Assembly: GCF_000176015.1 (NCBI RefSeq)
Contig: NZ_ACYY01000006.1
Coordinates: 62,001-126,000 of the forward strand
From: Rhodobacter ferrooxidans
Lineage (GTDB): Bacteria > Pseudomonadota > Alphaproteobacteria > Rhodobacterales > Rhodobacteraceae
Length of the DNA stretch: 64,000 nucleotides
Direction of reading: 5' to 3'
Shown here: positions 34,092-45,200 of the stretch, one piece after another
Layout: every line of letters starts with the position of its first letter
How positions within the stretch are numbered: position 1 is the first letter of the stretch
Position numbers and translations under genes: made by a program
Notes under the pieces: model-generated
Seen by the model: only the letters and a program-made list of their open reading frames with translations
Told to the model about the DNA's origin: nothing
Database searches by the model: none

Positions 34092-35534
34092 ATGGCCGGG
34101 ATCAGGCTTTACAACGGCAAGACGCGGGCGAAGGAAGACTTCACCCCGTTGGATGCGGCCAACGTGCGGATGTATGTCTGCGGCCCCACGGTCTATGACC
34201 GCGCCCATATCGGCAACGCCCGGCCGGTGGTGGTGTTCGACGTGCTGTTCCGGCTGCTGCGGCATGTCTATGGCGAAGGTCATGTGACCTATGTGCGCAA
34301 TTTCACCGACGTGGATGACAAGATCAACGCCAAGGCGGCGGCGACGGGTCGGCCGATCCGCGCCATCACCGACGAGACGATTGCCTGGTATCACGCCGAC
34401 ATGGACGCCCTGGGGGCGTTGCGACCGACGCATGAGCCGCGGGCGACCGAGTATATCGGGCAGATGATCGCGATGATTGCCGGGCTGATCGCCTCGGGGC
34501 ACGCCTATGCGGCGGAAGGCCATGTGCTGTTCGACGTGCGCAGCTATCCCGATTACGGGCGGCTGTCGGGGCGCAGCATCGACGACATGATCGCCGGCGC
34601 CCGGGTGGAAGTGGCGCCCTACAAGCGCGATCCGATGGATTTCGTGCTGTGGAAGCCCTCGGACGCCGCGACGCCGGGGTGGGACAGCCCGTGGGGCTAC
34701 GGCCGGCCCGGCTGGCACATCGAATGTTCCGCGATGAGCGATGCGCTGCTGGGGGCGAGTTTCGATATCCACGGCGGCGGCATTGACCTGCAATTCCCGC
34801 ATCACGAGAATGAGGTCGCTCAATCAGCCTGCGCCCATCCGGGGCAGGGGTTTGCGCAGGTCTGGATGCACAACGAGATGCTGCAGGTCGAGGGCAAGAA
34901 GATGTCCAAGAGCCTGGGGAATTTCTTCACGGTGCGGGATTTGCTGGATCAGGGCGTGCCGGGCGAGGTGATCCGGCTGGTCTATCTGGGCACGCATTAC
35001 TCCAAGCCGATGGACTGGACGGCGGAGAAGGCCGCGCAGGCCGAGGCGACGCTGCGCGACTGGTATCTGCACCTGCATCAGCACGGGTTTTCGGCAGATA
35101 TGGTGCGGGTGTTGAAGGAAGCCGGGCAATGGAAGGCGGATGACGAATTCATCGGCGTGCTGTCCAACGATCTGAACACTTCGGGCGCGATTGCGCGGCT
35201 GCATGTGCTGGCCAAGAACCGCACGGCGGCAACGCTGGCGCCCTTTGCCTTCGGGCTGGAGCTGCTGGGGTTTGTCAACGATTGGAGCATGCTGGCAGAG
35301 CTGGCTCATATTGGCGTGTCGCAAAGCGGGCACCATGAACCTTGGGTCGAAAGTGTGGTGGCCGGGCTGTTGTTTGAACGTCAGGAGGCGCGGGCGAGCC
35401 GCAATTTTGCGGTGGCGGACCGGATTCGCGATGTGCTGACAGAAGCCGGGGTGCAGGTCACTGACGTCGGCGGGGTGGCAAGCTGGCAACCCGGCCCGAA
35501 CTTCGACCCCGCCAAGCTGGAGGCGCTGAAATGA
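34092..35534 (+). CDS. cysS: cysteinyl-tRNA synthetase
   Basis: A class I synthetase with the catalytic zinc Cys30 in [14 protein letters not shown] at 39-42 and KMSKS at 270-274. The other zinc ligands are the Cys in WHIECSAM and the His pair in FPHHENE. At 480 residues it has the usual length. The ATG at 34092 follows GAGGGAAGG. Upstream are a Cys-codon leader ORF and a hairpin; downstream are paired palindromes and cimA. Confidence 0.97.
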   Translation: MAGIRLYNGKTRAKEDFTPLDAANVRMYVCGPTVYDRAHIGNARPVVVFDVLFRLLRHVYGEGHVTYVRNFTDVDDKINAKAAATGRPIRAITDETIAWYHADMDALGALRPTHEPRATEYIGQMIAMIAGLIASGHAYAAEGHVLFDVRSYPDYGRLSGRSIDDMIAGARVEVAPYKRDPMDFVLWKPSDAATPGWDSPWGYGRPGWHIECSAMSDALLGASFDIHGGGIDLQFPHHENEVAQSACAHPGQGFAQVWMHNEMLQVEGKKMSKSLGNFFTVRDLLDQGVPGEVIRLVYLGTHYSKPMDWTAEKAAQAEATLRDWYLHLHQHGFSADMVRVLKEAGQWKADDEFIGVLSNDLNTSGAIARLHVLAKNRTAATLAPFAFGLELLGFVNDWSMLAELAHIGVSQSGHHEPWVESVVAGLLFERQEARASRNFAVADRIRDVLTEAGVQVTDVGGVASWQPGPNFDPAKLEALK

Positions 35535-35565
35535 CCAAGTTTTGCGCAGGCGGCGGCCACAGGAC

Positions 35566-35609
35566 CAATTTTCTTCGAAGAAAATTGCAAATTCCTTCGA
35601 AGGAATTTG
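35566..35609. repeat. paired 22-bp palindromes, copy 4 (diverged arms)
   Basis: Abutting perfect palindromes at 35566-35587 (arm CAATTTTC) and 35588-35609 (arm CAAATTCC), again with TTCGAA centres. The arms differ from copies 1-3 at several positions, but each change is matched on the opposite arm. It lies 31 bases after cysS and 13 bases before cimA. Confidence 0.9.
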
Positions 35610-35622
35610 GGGGCACCCGGCC

Positions 35623-37245
35623 ATGACTCGCGAGCGCCTTTACCTCTACGACACGACGCTGCGCGACGGGCAGCAGACGCAGGGCGTGCAATTCTCCACT
35701 CTCGAAAAGCGGCAGATCGCGGCGGCTTTGGACGCCTTGGGGGTGGATTATATCGAGGGCGGCTGGCCGGGAGCGAACCCGACCGATAGCGAGTTCTTCG
35801 CCAATCCGCCGCAGACCCGTGCCACCATGACGGCTTTCGGCATGACCAAGCGGGTGGGGCGGTCGGCGGAGAACGACGATGTGCTGGCGATGGTGCTGGA
35901 TGCCGCGACCCCCGCGGTTTGCCTCGTCGGCAAGACCCATGATTTCCATGTGAAAACCGCCCTCGGCGTGACGCTGGACGAAAACCTTGCGGCGATCCGC
36001 GCCTCGGTGGCCCACTTGGTCGCCAAGGGGCGCGAGGCGCTGCTGGATGCCGAGCATTTCTTTGACGGCTACAAGGCCAATCCGGGCTATGCGCTGTCCT
36101 GCCTGCGGGCGGCGCTGGACGAGGGCGCGCGCTGGGTGGTGCTGTGCGACACCAACGGCGGCACCTTGCCCGCCGAGATCGGCCGCATCACCGCCGAGGT
36201 GGTGGCCGCGGGCATCCCGGGCGACCACTTGGGCATCCATTGCCACGATGATACCGGCAATGCGGTGGCGGGCTCCTTGGCCGCCATCGACGCGGGCGCC
36301 CGGCAATTGCAGGGCACGCTGAACGGGCTGGGCGAGCGTTGCGGCAATGCCAATCTGACGACGCTGATCCCGACCTTGCTGCTGAAACCGCCCTATGCCG
36401 GGCGCTTTGAGACCGGCGTCACGCCACAGGCGCTGCAAGGCATCCTGCGCACCAGCCGGATGCTGGACGACATCCTGAACCGGGTGCCGCGGCGGGCGGC
36501 GGCTTATGTCGGGGCCAGCGCCTTCGCCCACAAGGCCGGGCTGCACGCATCGGCCATCCTGAAAGACCCCACCACCTACGAGCATATCGACCCCGCTTTG
36601 GTCGGCAATGCCCGGATCATCCCGATGTCCAATCAGGCCGGGCAATCCAACCTGCGCGCACGGCTGGCGGCGGCGGGGATTGCGGTGGAACCCGGCGACC
36701 CGCGGCTGGGGCGGATTCTTGACGTGGTCAAGGCGCGCGAGGATCAGGGCTATGCCTATGACGGCGCGCAGGCCAGTTTCGAGCTGATGGCACGGGCCGA
36801 ACTGGGGCTGCTGCCCGCGTTCTTCGAGGTCAAACGCTACCGGGTGACGGTGGAACGGCGCAAGAACAAGTATGACCGCATGGTCAGCCTGTCGGAAGCC
36901 GTGGTGGTGGTGAAGATCGGCGGTCAGAAGACTCTGTCCGTGTCGGAAAGCATGGATAGTGCCGGGTCCGACCGTGGCCCGGTGAACGCGCTGGCCAAGG
37001 CGCTGGCCAAGGATCTTGGCCCCTATCAGGCCTGCATCGACGACATGAAGCTGGTCGATTTCAAGGTGCGGGTGACGCAAGGCGGCACCGATGCCGTGAC
37101 GCGGGTGATCATCGACAGCGAGGACAGTCAGGGGCGGCGCTGGTCCACTGTCGGCGTCTCGCCCAACATCGTCGATGCCAGTTTCGAGGCGCTGCTGGAT
37201 GCGATGCTGTGGAAACTGGTGCGCGACGGGGTGCAGCCGGCATGA
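35623..37245 (+). CDS. cimA: citramalate synthase
   Basis: CimA condenses pyruvate with acetyl-CoA to citramalate, an entry to isoleucine and a threonine-independent route to 2-oxobutyrate. The 540-residue protein has the HMGL-type barrel with YDTTLRDGQQTQG (from residue 9, catalytic Arg14/Asp15) and HCHDDTGNAV, then a LeuA-type allosteric C-terminal domain. The long-form length and GGWPGANPTDSEFF identify CimA rather than LeuA (isopropylmalate synthase), though LeuA-like activity cannot be excluded. Start at ATG 35623; the frame upstream includes a palindrome. It overlaps the next gene as ATGA. Confidence 0.9.
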   Translation: MTRERLYLYDTTLRDGQQTQGVQFSTLEKRQIAAALDALGVDYIEGGWPGANPTDSEFFANPPQTRATMTAFGMTKRVGRSAENDDVLAMVLDAATPAVCLVGKTHDFHVKTALGVTLDENLAAIRASVAHLVAKGREALLDAEHFFDGYKANPGYALSCLRAALDEGARWVVLCDTNGGTLPAEIGRITAEVVAAGIPGDHLGIHCHDDTGNAVAGSLAAIDAGARQLQGTLNGLGERCGNANLTTLIPTLLLKPPYAGRFETGVTPQALQGILRTSRMLDDILNRVPRRAAAYVGASAFAHKAGLHASAILKDPTTYEHIDPALVGNARIIPMSNQAGQSNLRARLAAAGIAVEPGDPRLGRILDVVKAREDQGYAYDGAQASFELMARAELGLLPAFFEVKRYRVTVERRKNKYDRMVSLSEAVVVVKIGGQKTLSVSESMDSAGSDRGPVNALAKALAKDLGPYQACIDDMKLVDFKVRVTQGGTDAVTRVIIDSEDSQGRRWSTVGVSPNIVDASFEALLDAMLWKLVRDGVQPA

Positions 37246-38009
37246 GCCTGCAAGCCTGCGCCGAACGGGTAGAGCGCGGCGACCCCGACCGCTTTGCGGC
37301 CTGCATGGCTGCCCCCCCGGCGGCGCGGGCGCGGCTTTGGCCGCTTTACGCACTGAACCTGGAACTGGCACGGGCCCCCTGGGCCAGCACCGAGCCGATG
37401 ATTGCCGAGATGCGGCTGCAATGGTGGGCCGACGCGATCGACGACCTTGGTCGCGGCACACAGCGGCCGCACGAGGTGATCGCCCCCTTGGCCGAAGTGG
37501 TGCAAGCGGCTGATCTGCCTGCGATTTCCCGAATGATCGACGCGCGGCGGCACGACATCTACGCCGCGCCTTTTGCCGATGCCGCGGCGCTGGACGGTTA
37601 TTTGCAGGACACCGGGGCGGCGCTGATGTGGCTGGCCGCACGGGCTTTGGGCGCGCCGGAGGCTACCGAAGCCGTGGTGCGCGATGCCGGCTGGGCGATG
37701 GCGCTGGCCAGTTACCTGCGCGCGGTGCCGGATTTGCAGGCGCGGGGCCGGGTGCCGCTGCCGGACGCGCGACCGCAGGCGGTGGCCGATCTGGCCCGCC
37801 AGGGGCTGGCGCGGCTGGCGCGGGCGCGGGGCGCGCGGCGGCTGGTGCCTGTCTCGGCACATCCGGCGCTGCTGGCGGGCTGGCAGACGCAGGCGCTGTT
37901 GCAGCTGGCGGTGGCGCAGCCCGAACGGGTGGCCGCAAACGACCTGCGCCTGTCCGAGTTTTCCCGGCGTGGCGGCCTGCTCTGGCAGGCGCTGACCGGG
38001 CGTTGGTAG
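37242..38009 (+). CDS. squalene/phytoene synthase-like protein
   Basis: The 255-residue product is short for the family and begins MSLQACAERVERGDPDRFAACM. It has LWPLYALNLELARAP and EMRLQWWADAIDDL, a pattern shared with NDUFAF6-type proteins rather than true squalene synthases. The two Asp-rich DxxxD motifs needed for prenyl diphosphate condensation are not seen. A structural or assembly role is therefore as likely as catalysis. It overlaps cimA as ATGA and may be cotranscribed. Confidence 0.75.
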   Translation: MSLQACAERVERGDPDRFAACMAAPPAARARLWPLYALNLELARAPWASTEPMIAEMRLQWWADAIDDLGRGTQRPHEVIAPLAEVVQAADLPAISRMIDARRHDIYAAPFADAAALDGYLQDTGAALMWLAARALGAPEATEAVVRDAGWAMALASYLRAVPDLQARGRVPLPDARPQAVADLARQGLARLARARGARRLVPVSAHPALLAGWQTQALLQLAVAQPERVAANDLRLSEFSRRGGLLWQALTGRW

Positions 38010-38022
38010 CCGCCAGACCAGA

Positions 38023-38047
38023 CACCGGCCTGCCGGATGCCGGTGTG
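38023..38047 (+). terminator. GC-rich hairpin between convergent genes
   Basis: ACACCGGC (38023-38030) pairs with GCCGGTGT (38040-38047) across a 9-base loop. There is no T-run, so a terminating role is only suggested by its position between two converging genes. Confidence 0.4.
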
Positions 38048-38093
38048 CGGCGGTTGCAGCCCGCGCCCGGCTGACATCTTCCGTGGCGGGCCT

Positions 38094-39116
38094 TCAGCGC
38101 AGATGCACCCGGATGCCGCCCGCCTGCGGCAGGGCCACCTCGGCGCCGATGAACAGCAGGTCATAGCGCTCGGGCATCGGCGCAAAGCCGTGCCGCAGCA
38201 GCAGCGCCGGTGAGACCCCCGCCGCATCGGTGCAGACCGCCAGCGCCAGCCCCTGCTGCTGCATGGCCGCCAGCGCCGCCCCCAGCAAGGCCGAACCGAC
38301 GCCCTTCGCCCCCGGTCTTGTTACCAGATGGTCGATCAGCCCGGCGGAAAACTCCTGCCTGCCGCGAAACCCGACCCGGTGAAAGCTGGCAAAGCCCTGC
38401 AGCCCGCCATCGTCGAACACCAGCGTGGTCGGAAAACCGCCGCCCTGCAACTGCCGGGCCAGGTGATCGTCGCTCCAGTCATAGCGAAACGCCGCCTCGG
38501 CGTCGGCGGCCCGCAGCAGCGCGCCGCAAGCCGCCAGATCCCCCACCCGGCAAGGCCGCACCGCCGCCGCCACAGCGCCACAGCGGTCCAGCCGCAACGC
38601 CGCCGCCAAAGCCGCCGCCAGCCGCTCGCTGACCGCGCCCACCGAGCGGCGCAACACGCCCGCATCCAGCGCCCGCACCCAGGGCCGCAGCCCGGGCCGC
38701 CGCGCCGCAGCCACCTTGCCCTGCCAGAACCGCGGCCCATGGCTGCCCTTGCCCGGCACCGCATAGCCGAACATGAAGGCGCAACCCGCCGCCGCCTCTT
38801 GCCGCGCCATTTCCGCGGCCAGCGCCTTGGCCACACCGCGCCGCGCCATCTCGGGGGCGACGGAAAGCCAACTGGCCTGCGCCAGCCGCAGCGGATCGCC
38901 GTTCAGCACCACCTCGGTGGGCAGCGAGAACACCAGTCCCGCCAGATCGCCCCCCGCATACGCCGCAATCCGCAGGCTGTCGGGGCGCGAGAACACCTGC
39001 CAGTCAAAGAACGCCGCATCCCATTGCGGGCAGCTTTCGCTGCGGGAAAACCGCGCCGCCCAACAGCGGTTGACGAAAACCGCAGCCTCGGCTGCCGAGC
39101 CGGCAAACCGCGTCAT
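38094..39116 (-). CDS. tandem GNAT-fold acetyltransferase, divergent from the PKS
   Basis: About 340 residues with two GNAT-like halves. The first (to about residue 150) has the acetyl-CoA segment WLSVAPEMARRGVAKALAAEMA and the second has VTRPGAKGVGSALLGAALAAM near residue 270, each of the V-x-P-x-x-R/Q-x-x-G-x-G/A type. ATG 39116 is chosen, but GGAG abuts it; a TTG four codons earlier, behind AAGGG, is also possible. It is separated by about 130 bases from the divergent synthase gene, so they may share regulation. An N-acetylating role on the PKS product is only inference. Confidence 0.78.
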   Translation of the reverse strand: MTRFAGSAAEAAVFVNRCWAARFSRSESCPQWDAAFFDWQVFSRPDSLRIAAYAGGDLAGLVFSLPTEVVLNGDPLRLAQASWLSVAPEMARRGVAKALAAEMARQEAAAGCAFMFGYAVPGKGSHGPRFWQGKVAAARRPGLRPWVRALDAGVLRRSVGAVSERLAAALAAALRLDRCGAVAAAVRPCRVGDLAACGALLRAADAEAAFRYDWSDDHLARQLQGGGFPTTLVFDDGGLQGFASFHRVGFRGRQEFSAGLIDHLVTRPGAKGVGSALLGAALAAMQQQGLALAVCTDAAGVSPALLLRHGFAPMPERYDLLFIGAEVALPQAGGIRVHLR

Positions 39117-39245
39117 CTCCAGTGCTTGCAACTGCGCATCCCTTCGGCGACTCTGGCCGCGATTGGCGCATGGCCGGTCGAGTCGCACAAGGGGGGGCGC
39201 GGCTGCCCGGTGCCGGGGAAAACGGCAGGTGGCAGCGGCATCGTG

Positions 39246-42200
39246 ATGGGCAGGGGGTTCGGCATCGACAAGATCGCCATCGTGGCGATGGCCTGCCGTC
39301 TGCCCGGCGCAGACAGCCCGGAAGCCGCATGGGCGCTGCTGGCGCAAGGTCGCCATGCCATCACCGAATCACCGCCCGAACGCTGGGCCACCCGGCAAAA
39401 GATCGCCCTGGAAACCGGCTCGCGCGTGCACAACTACCCGAAATGGGGCGGGTTTCTGGACGGCATCGACCAGTTCGATCCGGGCTTTTTCGGCATGTCG
39501 CTGCGCGAGGCAAGGCTGGTCGATCCGCAGCAGCGGCTGCTTTTGCAAACCGCATGGAGTGCACTGGAAAACACCGGTCACGACCCGCGCGCCCTGAAGG
39601 GCAGCCGCACTGGCGTTTTCGTCGGCATCTCGACCTCGGATTACATGCAGCGGCAGTTGCTGGATGGCGAGGTGCTGCGGATCGACGCCTATTCCGGCCT
39701 TGGTTCGGCGCAAAGCATCGCCGCCAACCGGCTGAGCCATTTCTTCGATTTCCACGGGCCGAGCATGGCGGTCGATACCGCCTGTTCCTCGGCCCTGGTG
39801 GCGCTGCATCTGGCACGGCAAAGCCTGGCGCGCGGCGAATGTGATCTGGCGCTGGTGGGCGGGGTCAATGCGATCCTGTCGCCGCTTTCGACGATTTCGT
39901 TTTCCAAGGCGCGGATGTTGGCCGCCGATGGCCGCTGCAAAAGTTTCTCGCAAGCCGCGGATGGCTATGTGCGGTCCGAAGGCTGCGTCATGCTGGTGCT
40001 GGCGCGGGAAACCGATGCGCGGCGGGCGGGTTCCCGGGTGCAGGCGCTGCTGCGCGGCTCGGCGGTCAATCAGGATGGCGCCAGCCTCAGCATCACCACC
40101 CCCACGGTTGCGGCGCAGCAGGCGGTGATGCAGGCAGCACTTGCCGATGCCGGGCTGCCGCCCGATGCGGTCGATCTGATCGAGGCGCATGGCACCGGCA
40201 CCCGCATCGGCGATGCCACCGAACTGGCGGCGCTGTCGGCGGTTTATGGCGCGGCCCCGGTGGTGGTCGGCAGCGCCAAGCCGAATTTCGGCCATCTGGA
40301 GGCCGCCTCGGGGCTGGTGGGCGTGCTGAAAGCCGTGCTCAGCCTGCGCCATGCCGCGGTTCCCGCGCTGCCGGGGCTGACCGACCCGATCCTGCCGCCC
40401 GAGGGTGCCGCGCTGCATCTGGCGCTAAAGGCCACCCCGCTGAACCGCCCCGACCGCCCGCTGCGGGCCGGGGTGTCCAGCTTTGGCTTCGGCGGCACCA
40501 ATGCGCATGTGATCCTTGAAGCTGTGGCGCCCCGCCCGGCCAAGGCCTTGGAAATGGGCGTGTTTCCGGTCTCCAGCCACGCAGCCCAACTGTTGCGCGA
40601 CACCGCCGCCGATTATGCGGCGCTGCTGCGCACCAACCCGGCGCTGCCCGCAGCCACCCTCGCCGCCAGCGCCGCCCGCAGCCGCTCTGGCCACCCTTTG
40701 CGCGCCGCCATCGCTTTCACCGACCGCGACAGCCTGCTGGCCGGGCTGGACCGGCTGGCCACCATGCCGGACGTTCCCGCCGCCCCCACCGGCGGTGTCG
40801 GTTTCTGCTTTGCCGGGCAGGGCGCGCAGTTCCCCGGCATGTGCGCCGCTCTGCTGGATCAGGATGCCGGTTTCCGCGCCAGCATCGCCGCCTGTGACGC
40901 GGTGATCCGGCAGACCGCAGGCTGGTCGCTGACCCGGCTGCTGACCGAGGCTGACCCCGGCATTGACGACACCGCCCTTGCGCAACCGGCGCTGTTCGCG
41001 GTCGAGCTGGCGCTGGCCCGGCGCTGGATCGCGGTCGGGGTGCGGCCGGATGTGGTGCTGGGTCATTCGCTGGGCGAGATCGTCGCCGCCTGCATCGCCG
41101 GGGTGATGAGCGACCAGACTGCCCTGAGGCTGGTGCTGGCGCGGGGTCGGCTGATGGCGCAGGCCCCCGGCACCGGCGCCATGCTGTCGCTGACCGGCGA
41201 TCCGCAGCAGTTGGCCGAAGTGCTGGAGCAGGTCGGCGCCGCCGCCGATGCCCCCGAGGTGGCCGGCCGCAACACCGCTCGCAATGTCACCCTGTCGGGC
41301 TGTGCCAATGCGCTGGCCGGCGTGCAGCATCTGGCCGAAACCAGCGGCTTGCGCGCCCGCCCCCTGGCGGTGTCGCACGCCTTCCACTCGCGGCTGATGC
41401 AGCCGATGCTCGACGATTTCCGCAGCGAAATCGCAGGGCTGGAGTTCCACCCGGCGCAAATTCCGCTGATCTCCACCGTCACCGGTGCCGAAATTGCCGC
41501 AGGTCAGGTGCCCGGCGCCGACCATTGGGTGCAACAGGTCCGCGCCCCGGTGCTGTTCCGCGCCGCGACCGAGGCGCTGGTGGCCCGCGGCATCGCCACC
41601 TGCATCGAGATCGCACCGCAGCCGCAACTGACCCCCTGGCTGCGCGAGGCCGGCCTGACGGTGATCCCGGCGCTGCCGCGCGGTCGGGCCGATGCGGCGG
41701 GGCTGCAAAGCGGCCTCACCGCCGTCTGGAAGCGCGGCCTGCCGGTCGATCTGTGCCCCGCAGGCGCTGCCGATCTGCCCGACCTGCCGCCCTACCGCTT
41801 TGCCCGGTCCCGCGTCTGGTTCGAGCCGTTCCAGCCCGGCCCGGGCATCGAGTTGCGCCCCAATGCCGTGACACCCGAGCCTGTGCCCGAGACTGGGCCC
41901 GAGTCTGGGCGCGAGTCTGGGCCCGAGTCTGGGCCCGAGTATGCGACAGTGCTGCTGCGGCAACCGCTCACCGACCCGGCCTTGCTGGCCTTGTTGGCGC
42001 AGCACCGGGTGGCCGGGCGCGCCGTGCTGCCCGCGGCCTTCTATCTGGACCTGCTGGCCGCCGGGGCGCGGCGGCTTTGCCCCGGCGATCTGGACCTGCG
42101 CGACATCCGTTTTCCGGCGATGCTGCCGCTGGCCGAGGCGCAGACCGGCACATTGGTGGTGCAGGGTCTGCGCAGCGGCGAGCGGGATTGGGCGCTGACC

Positions 42201-45200
42201 CTGTCGGCGGTTCCGGGTGACGGTGGGGCGCCAAAACTGCTGGCACAGGCCCGGCTGCTGGAAGACCCCGCTGCGCTGCCGCAGCCCCTGCCGCTGCCCG
42301 AAAGCCTGCCCCACAGCCTGAGCGGGGCGGCGCTCTACACCCAGCTTGCCGACAGCGGCCTTGACTATGGCCCGGCGTTTCGCGGCCTGAGCCACGCCGA
42401 TTTCTGCCCCGGTCAGGCCCGCGCCACGGTCACCAGCCCCGGCGACTGGCCCCGCCATGTCATCGACCCCGCCCAACTGGATGCCGCCCTGCATGCCCTG
42501 GCCCCCGCCCTGCGCGCCGCCGAGGGCGAGGCTGCCGAGGGCCTGTGGGTGCCGGTGTCGATCGCCCGGTTGCAGCTTTCAGGTAGCCTGCCCAACGCGG
42601 CCGCAGTGCGTCTGGCCCTGCAACCGGGGCCGCATTTCCCCGACCTGAAGGCCTTTGATCTGACGCTGGAAGATGCCTCGGGCCGGGTCGGGCTGGCCTT
42701 GGGCGGCCTGTCGATCCGCCGACTGGATATGGGTCACGCTGCCGCCACCACCGGGCCGCTGTTTGCCACCGAACTTCTTCCCCTGCCGCCTCTGGTGGAA
42801 CCGGAGGGCTGGAACACCGGCTGGTGGCTGCTGCCGCTGGCGGGGCAGGCGCTGGCCACCACGCTGGCACCGCTGCTGCAAGCGCCCGGTATCGGTGCGG
42901 ATATGCCCGACCCGCCCCCCCGCATTGTCGCCCTGCTGGCGGATGCGGCGGAAATGGCGGGGCAGGGGCCGGACCTGCTGGCCGATCTGGCAACCCATGC
43001 CCGCCGCCTGTTGGCCACCACGCCGCGCCCGCACCTGCTGCTGATCCTGCGCACCGCCACCCCCGGCCCCGAGGCCGAAGCCCTGCGCGCCGCCCTGCGG
43101 GTGATCCGCAACGAGGCGCCCGATCTGTCCTGCGTCGGCCTTGTTCTGCCCGCCGATGCCGACCCCGAGGCGATCCGCCAGGCCCTCGCCTCGGCCGCCA
43201 CCCGACGCGACGAGCCGGATCAGGTCCTGCAAGGCCGCACGCTTGCCGCCCCCCGCCTGACACCGCTTGCGCTGCCGCAGACCGGCTGGCGCCCCGGCCC
43301 GGCGCGTGGCGACAGTCGCCGCCTGATCGCCGGGCCGCGCGGCGGTATTGCCAACCTGAGCCTGCAACCCGCCGATGCCCCCACTCCCGGCCCCGGCGAG
43401 GTGCTGATCGCGGTTCAGGCTGCCGGGCTGAACTTCCGTGACGTGTTGAAATCGCTGCGACTTTACCCAAACCGCCCCGGCATGCCGCTGTGGCTGGGCG
43501 ATGAATGTGCGGGCCGGATCGTGGCTTTGGGGGCCGGAGTCACCGACCTTGCACTGGGCGATGCGGTGCTGGCCGTGGCCTCCAGCGCCTTCTCCACGCA
43601 TGCGCTGGCGCGGGCGACGGCGGTGGTGCCGATGCCCGCGGGCCTGAGCATGGTAGATGCCGCCACCATCCCCATCGCCTTCACCACCGCCTGCCACGCG
43701 CTGGTCGATCTGGGGCGGCTGGCGGCGGGCGACACCGTGCTGATCCATGCCGCAGCCGGTGGGGTCGGGCTGGCAGCGGTGCAGATCGCCCATGCCTTTG
43801 GCGCGCAGGTGATCGCCACCGCCAGTGCCGAAAAGCAGGCGTTTCTGCGGGGCCTTGGTGTGCTGGCGGTCGGCAATTCGCGCGATCTGAGCTTTGTCGA
43901 AACGGTGCGGGCGGCCACCCAAGGCCGTGGCGTCGATATCGTGCTGAACTCGCTTTCAGGGGCGGCGATCCCGGCCAGTCTTGGCCTGCTGGCGCCGTTC
44001 GGGCGCTTCATCGAGATCGGCAAGCGCGATATCGTCGAGGACAGCCCGCTGCCGATGCGCGGCTTTCACGCCTCGGTCAGCCTGCACGCGCTGGACATGG
44101 AACTGCTGTTCGCGCTGCGCCCGGCCGAGGGGCAGCGGCTGTTGCGGGCGGTGCTGGCGGCCTTTGCCGATGGCCGGTTGCATGCCTTGCCGCACAGCGA
44201 TTTCGCGCTGGAGAATGCCGCCGAAGCCTTTCAGCACATGGCGCAGGCCCGCAACATTGGCAAGGTGGTGCTGACGGTTGGCCCGGCGCCGATAGCAGCA
44301 CCAGGGGGCATTGCCGCGGCGCTGGTCAGCGGCGGCTTTGGCGCCATCGGGCTGGGGCTGGTGCAGCACCTGGCGGCGCATGGGGTGCGGGGGTTCGTGC
44401 TGCTGGGCCGCTCGGCGCCCTCTGCCGCGGCAAAGGCGCAGATCGCGGCGCTGCGGGCGGGTGGCGCGACGGTGATCTGTGCGGCGGTCGATGTGAGTGA
44501 TGCTGCGGCGCTGCGGGCGGTGATCGCGCAGGCCGACGAGGCCGGGCTGCAGGTCCGCCATGTGCTGCACGCGGCGGGCGTGCTGGCCGACGCGCTGCTG
44601 GCCGAGGTGACGCCCGCGGCGATTGCCAAGGTCTGGGCACCCAAGGTCGGCGGCGCGCTGGCGCTGGAGGCGGCGACCCAGGGGCTGACGCTGGACAGCT
44701 TTGTCTGCCTTGGTTCGGTGGCCAGCCTGCTGGGCTCGCCGGGGCAGATGGCCTATGCCGCGGCCAATGCGGCGATGGCGGCGATTTGCGCGCGGCGGCA
44801 GGCGCAGGGCTTGGCCGGGCAGGCGCTGGTGCTGGGGCCGTGGCAGTCCGGCATGGCCTTGCAGGACGATGCCACACTGGCGCGGATGACCCGGCTTGGC
44901 CTGCGCCCGCTGCTGCCCGAGGACGGATTGGCGCAGGTTTTGAAGGCGATGGCGCTGCCGGGGCCGGTGGTGGTGGCGCGGTTTGCCGCCGGAGAGTCAA
45001 CGCCGCTGGCCAGTCTTGCGATCTGCCGCGGCCTTTACGGTGCCGCCAAACCGCGTGCTCGCCACGCGCCGCTGTTGGCCGAGGTGATGGCGCTGGACCC
45101 CGCCGCCCGCGTCCCGGCGCTGGCGCAGGCGCTGGCGCAACGGCTGGCGCGGGTGATGGGGCAGGGGGTTGAAACGCTGGCGCTGGAGGCGCCGCTGGAG

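Noticed and set aside
38328-39245. 306-codon N-terminal extension of the PKS reading frame
   Set aside because: The extension lies antisense to the GNAT gene, is rich in Arg, Gln, His and Pro without domain character, and the KS domain begins normally just after ATG 39246.
41889-41936. CRISPR-like array
   Set aside because: The repeat units are 12 bases, contiguous with no spacers, and lie in frame inside the PKS gene.
40425-42494. 689-codon minus-strand ORF inside the PKS
   Set aside because: It opposes intact AT and DH domains of the synthase and shows only Gly/Gln/His-rich shadow composition.
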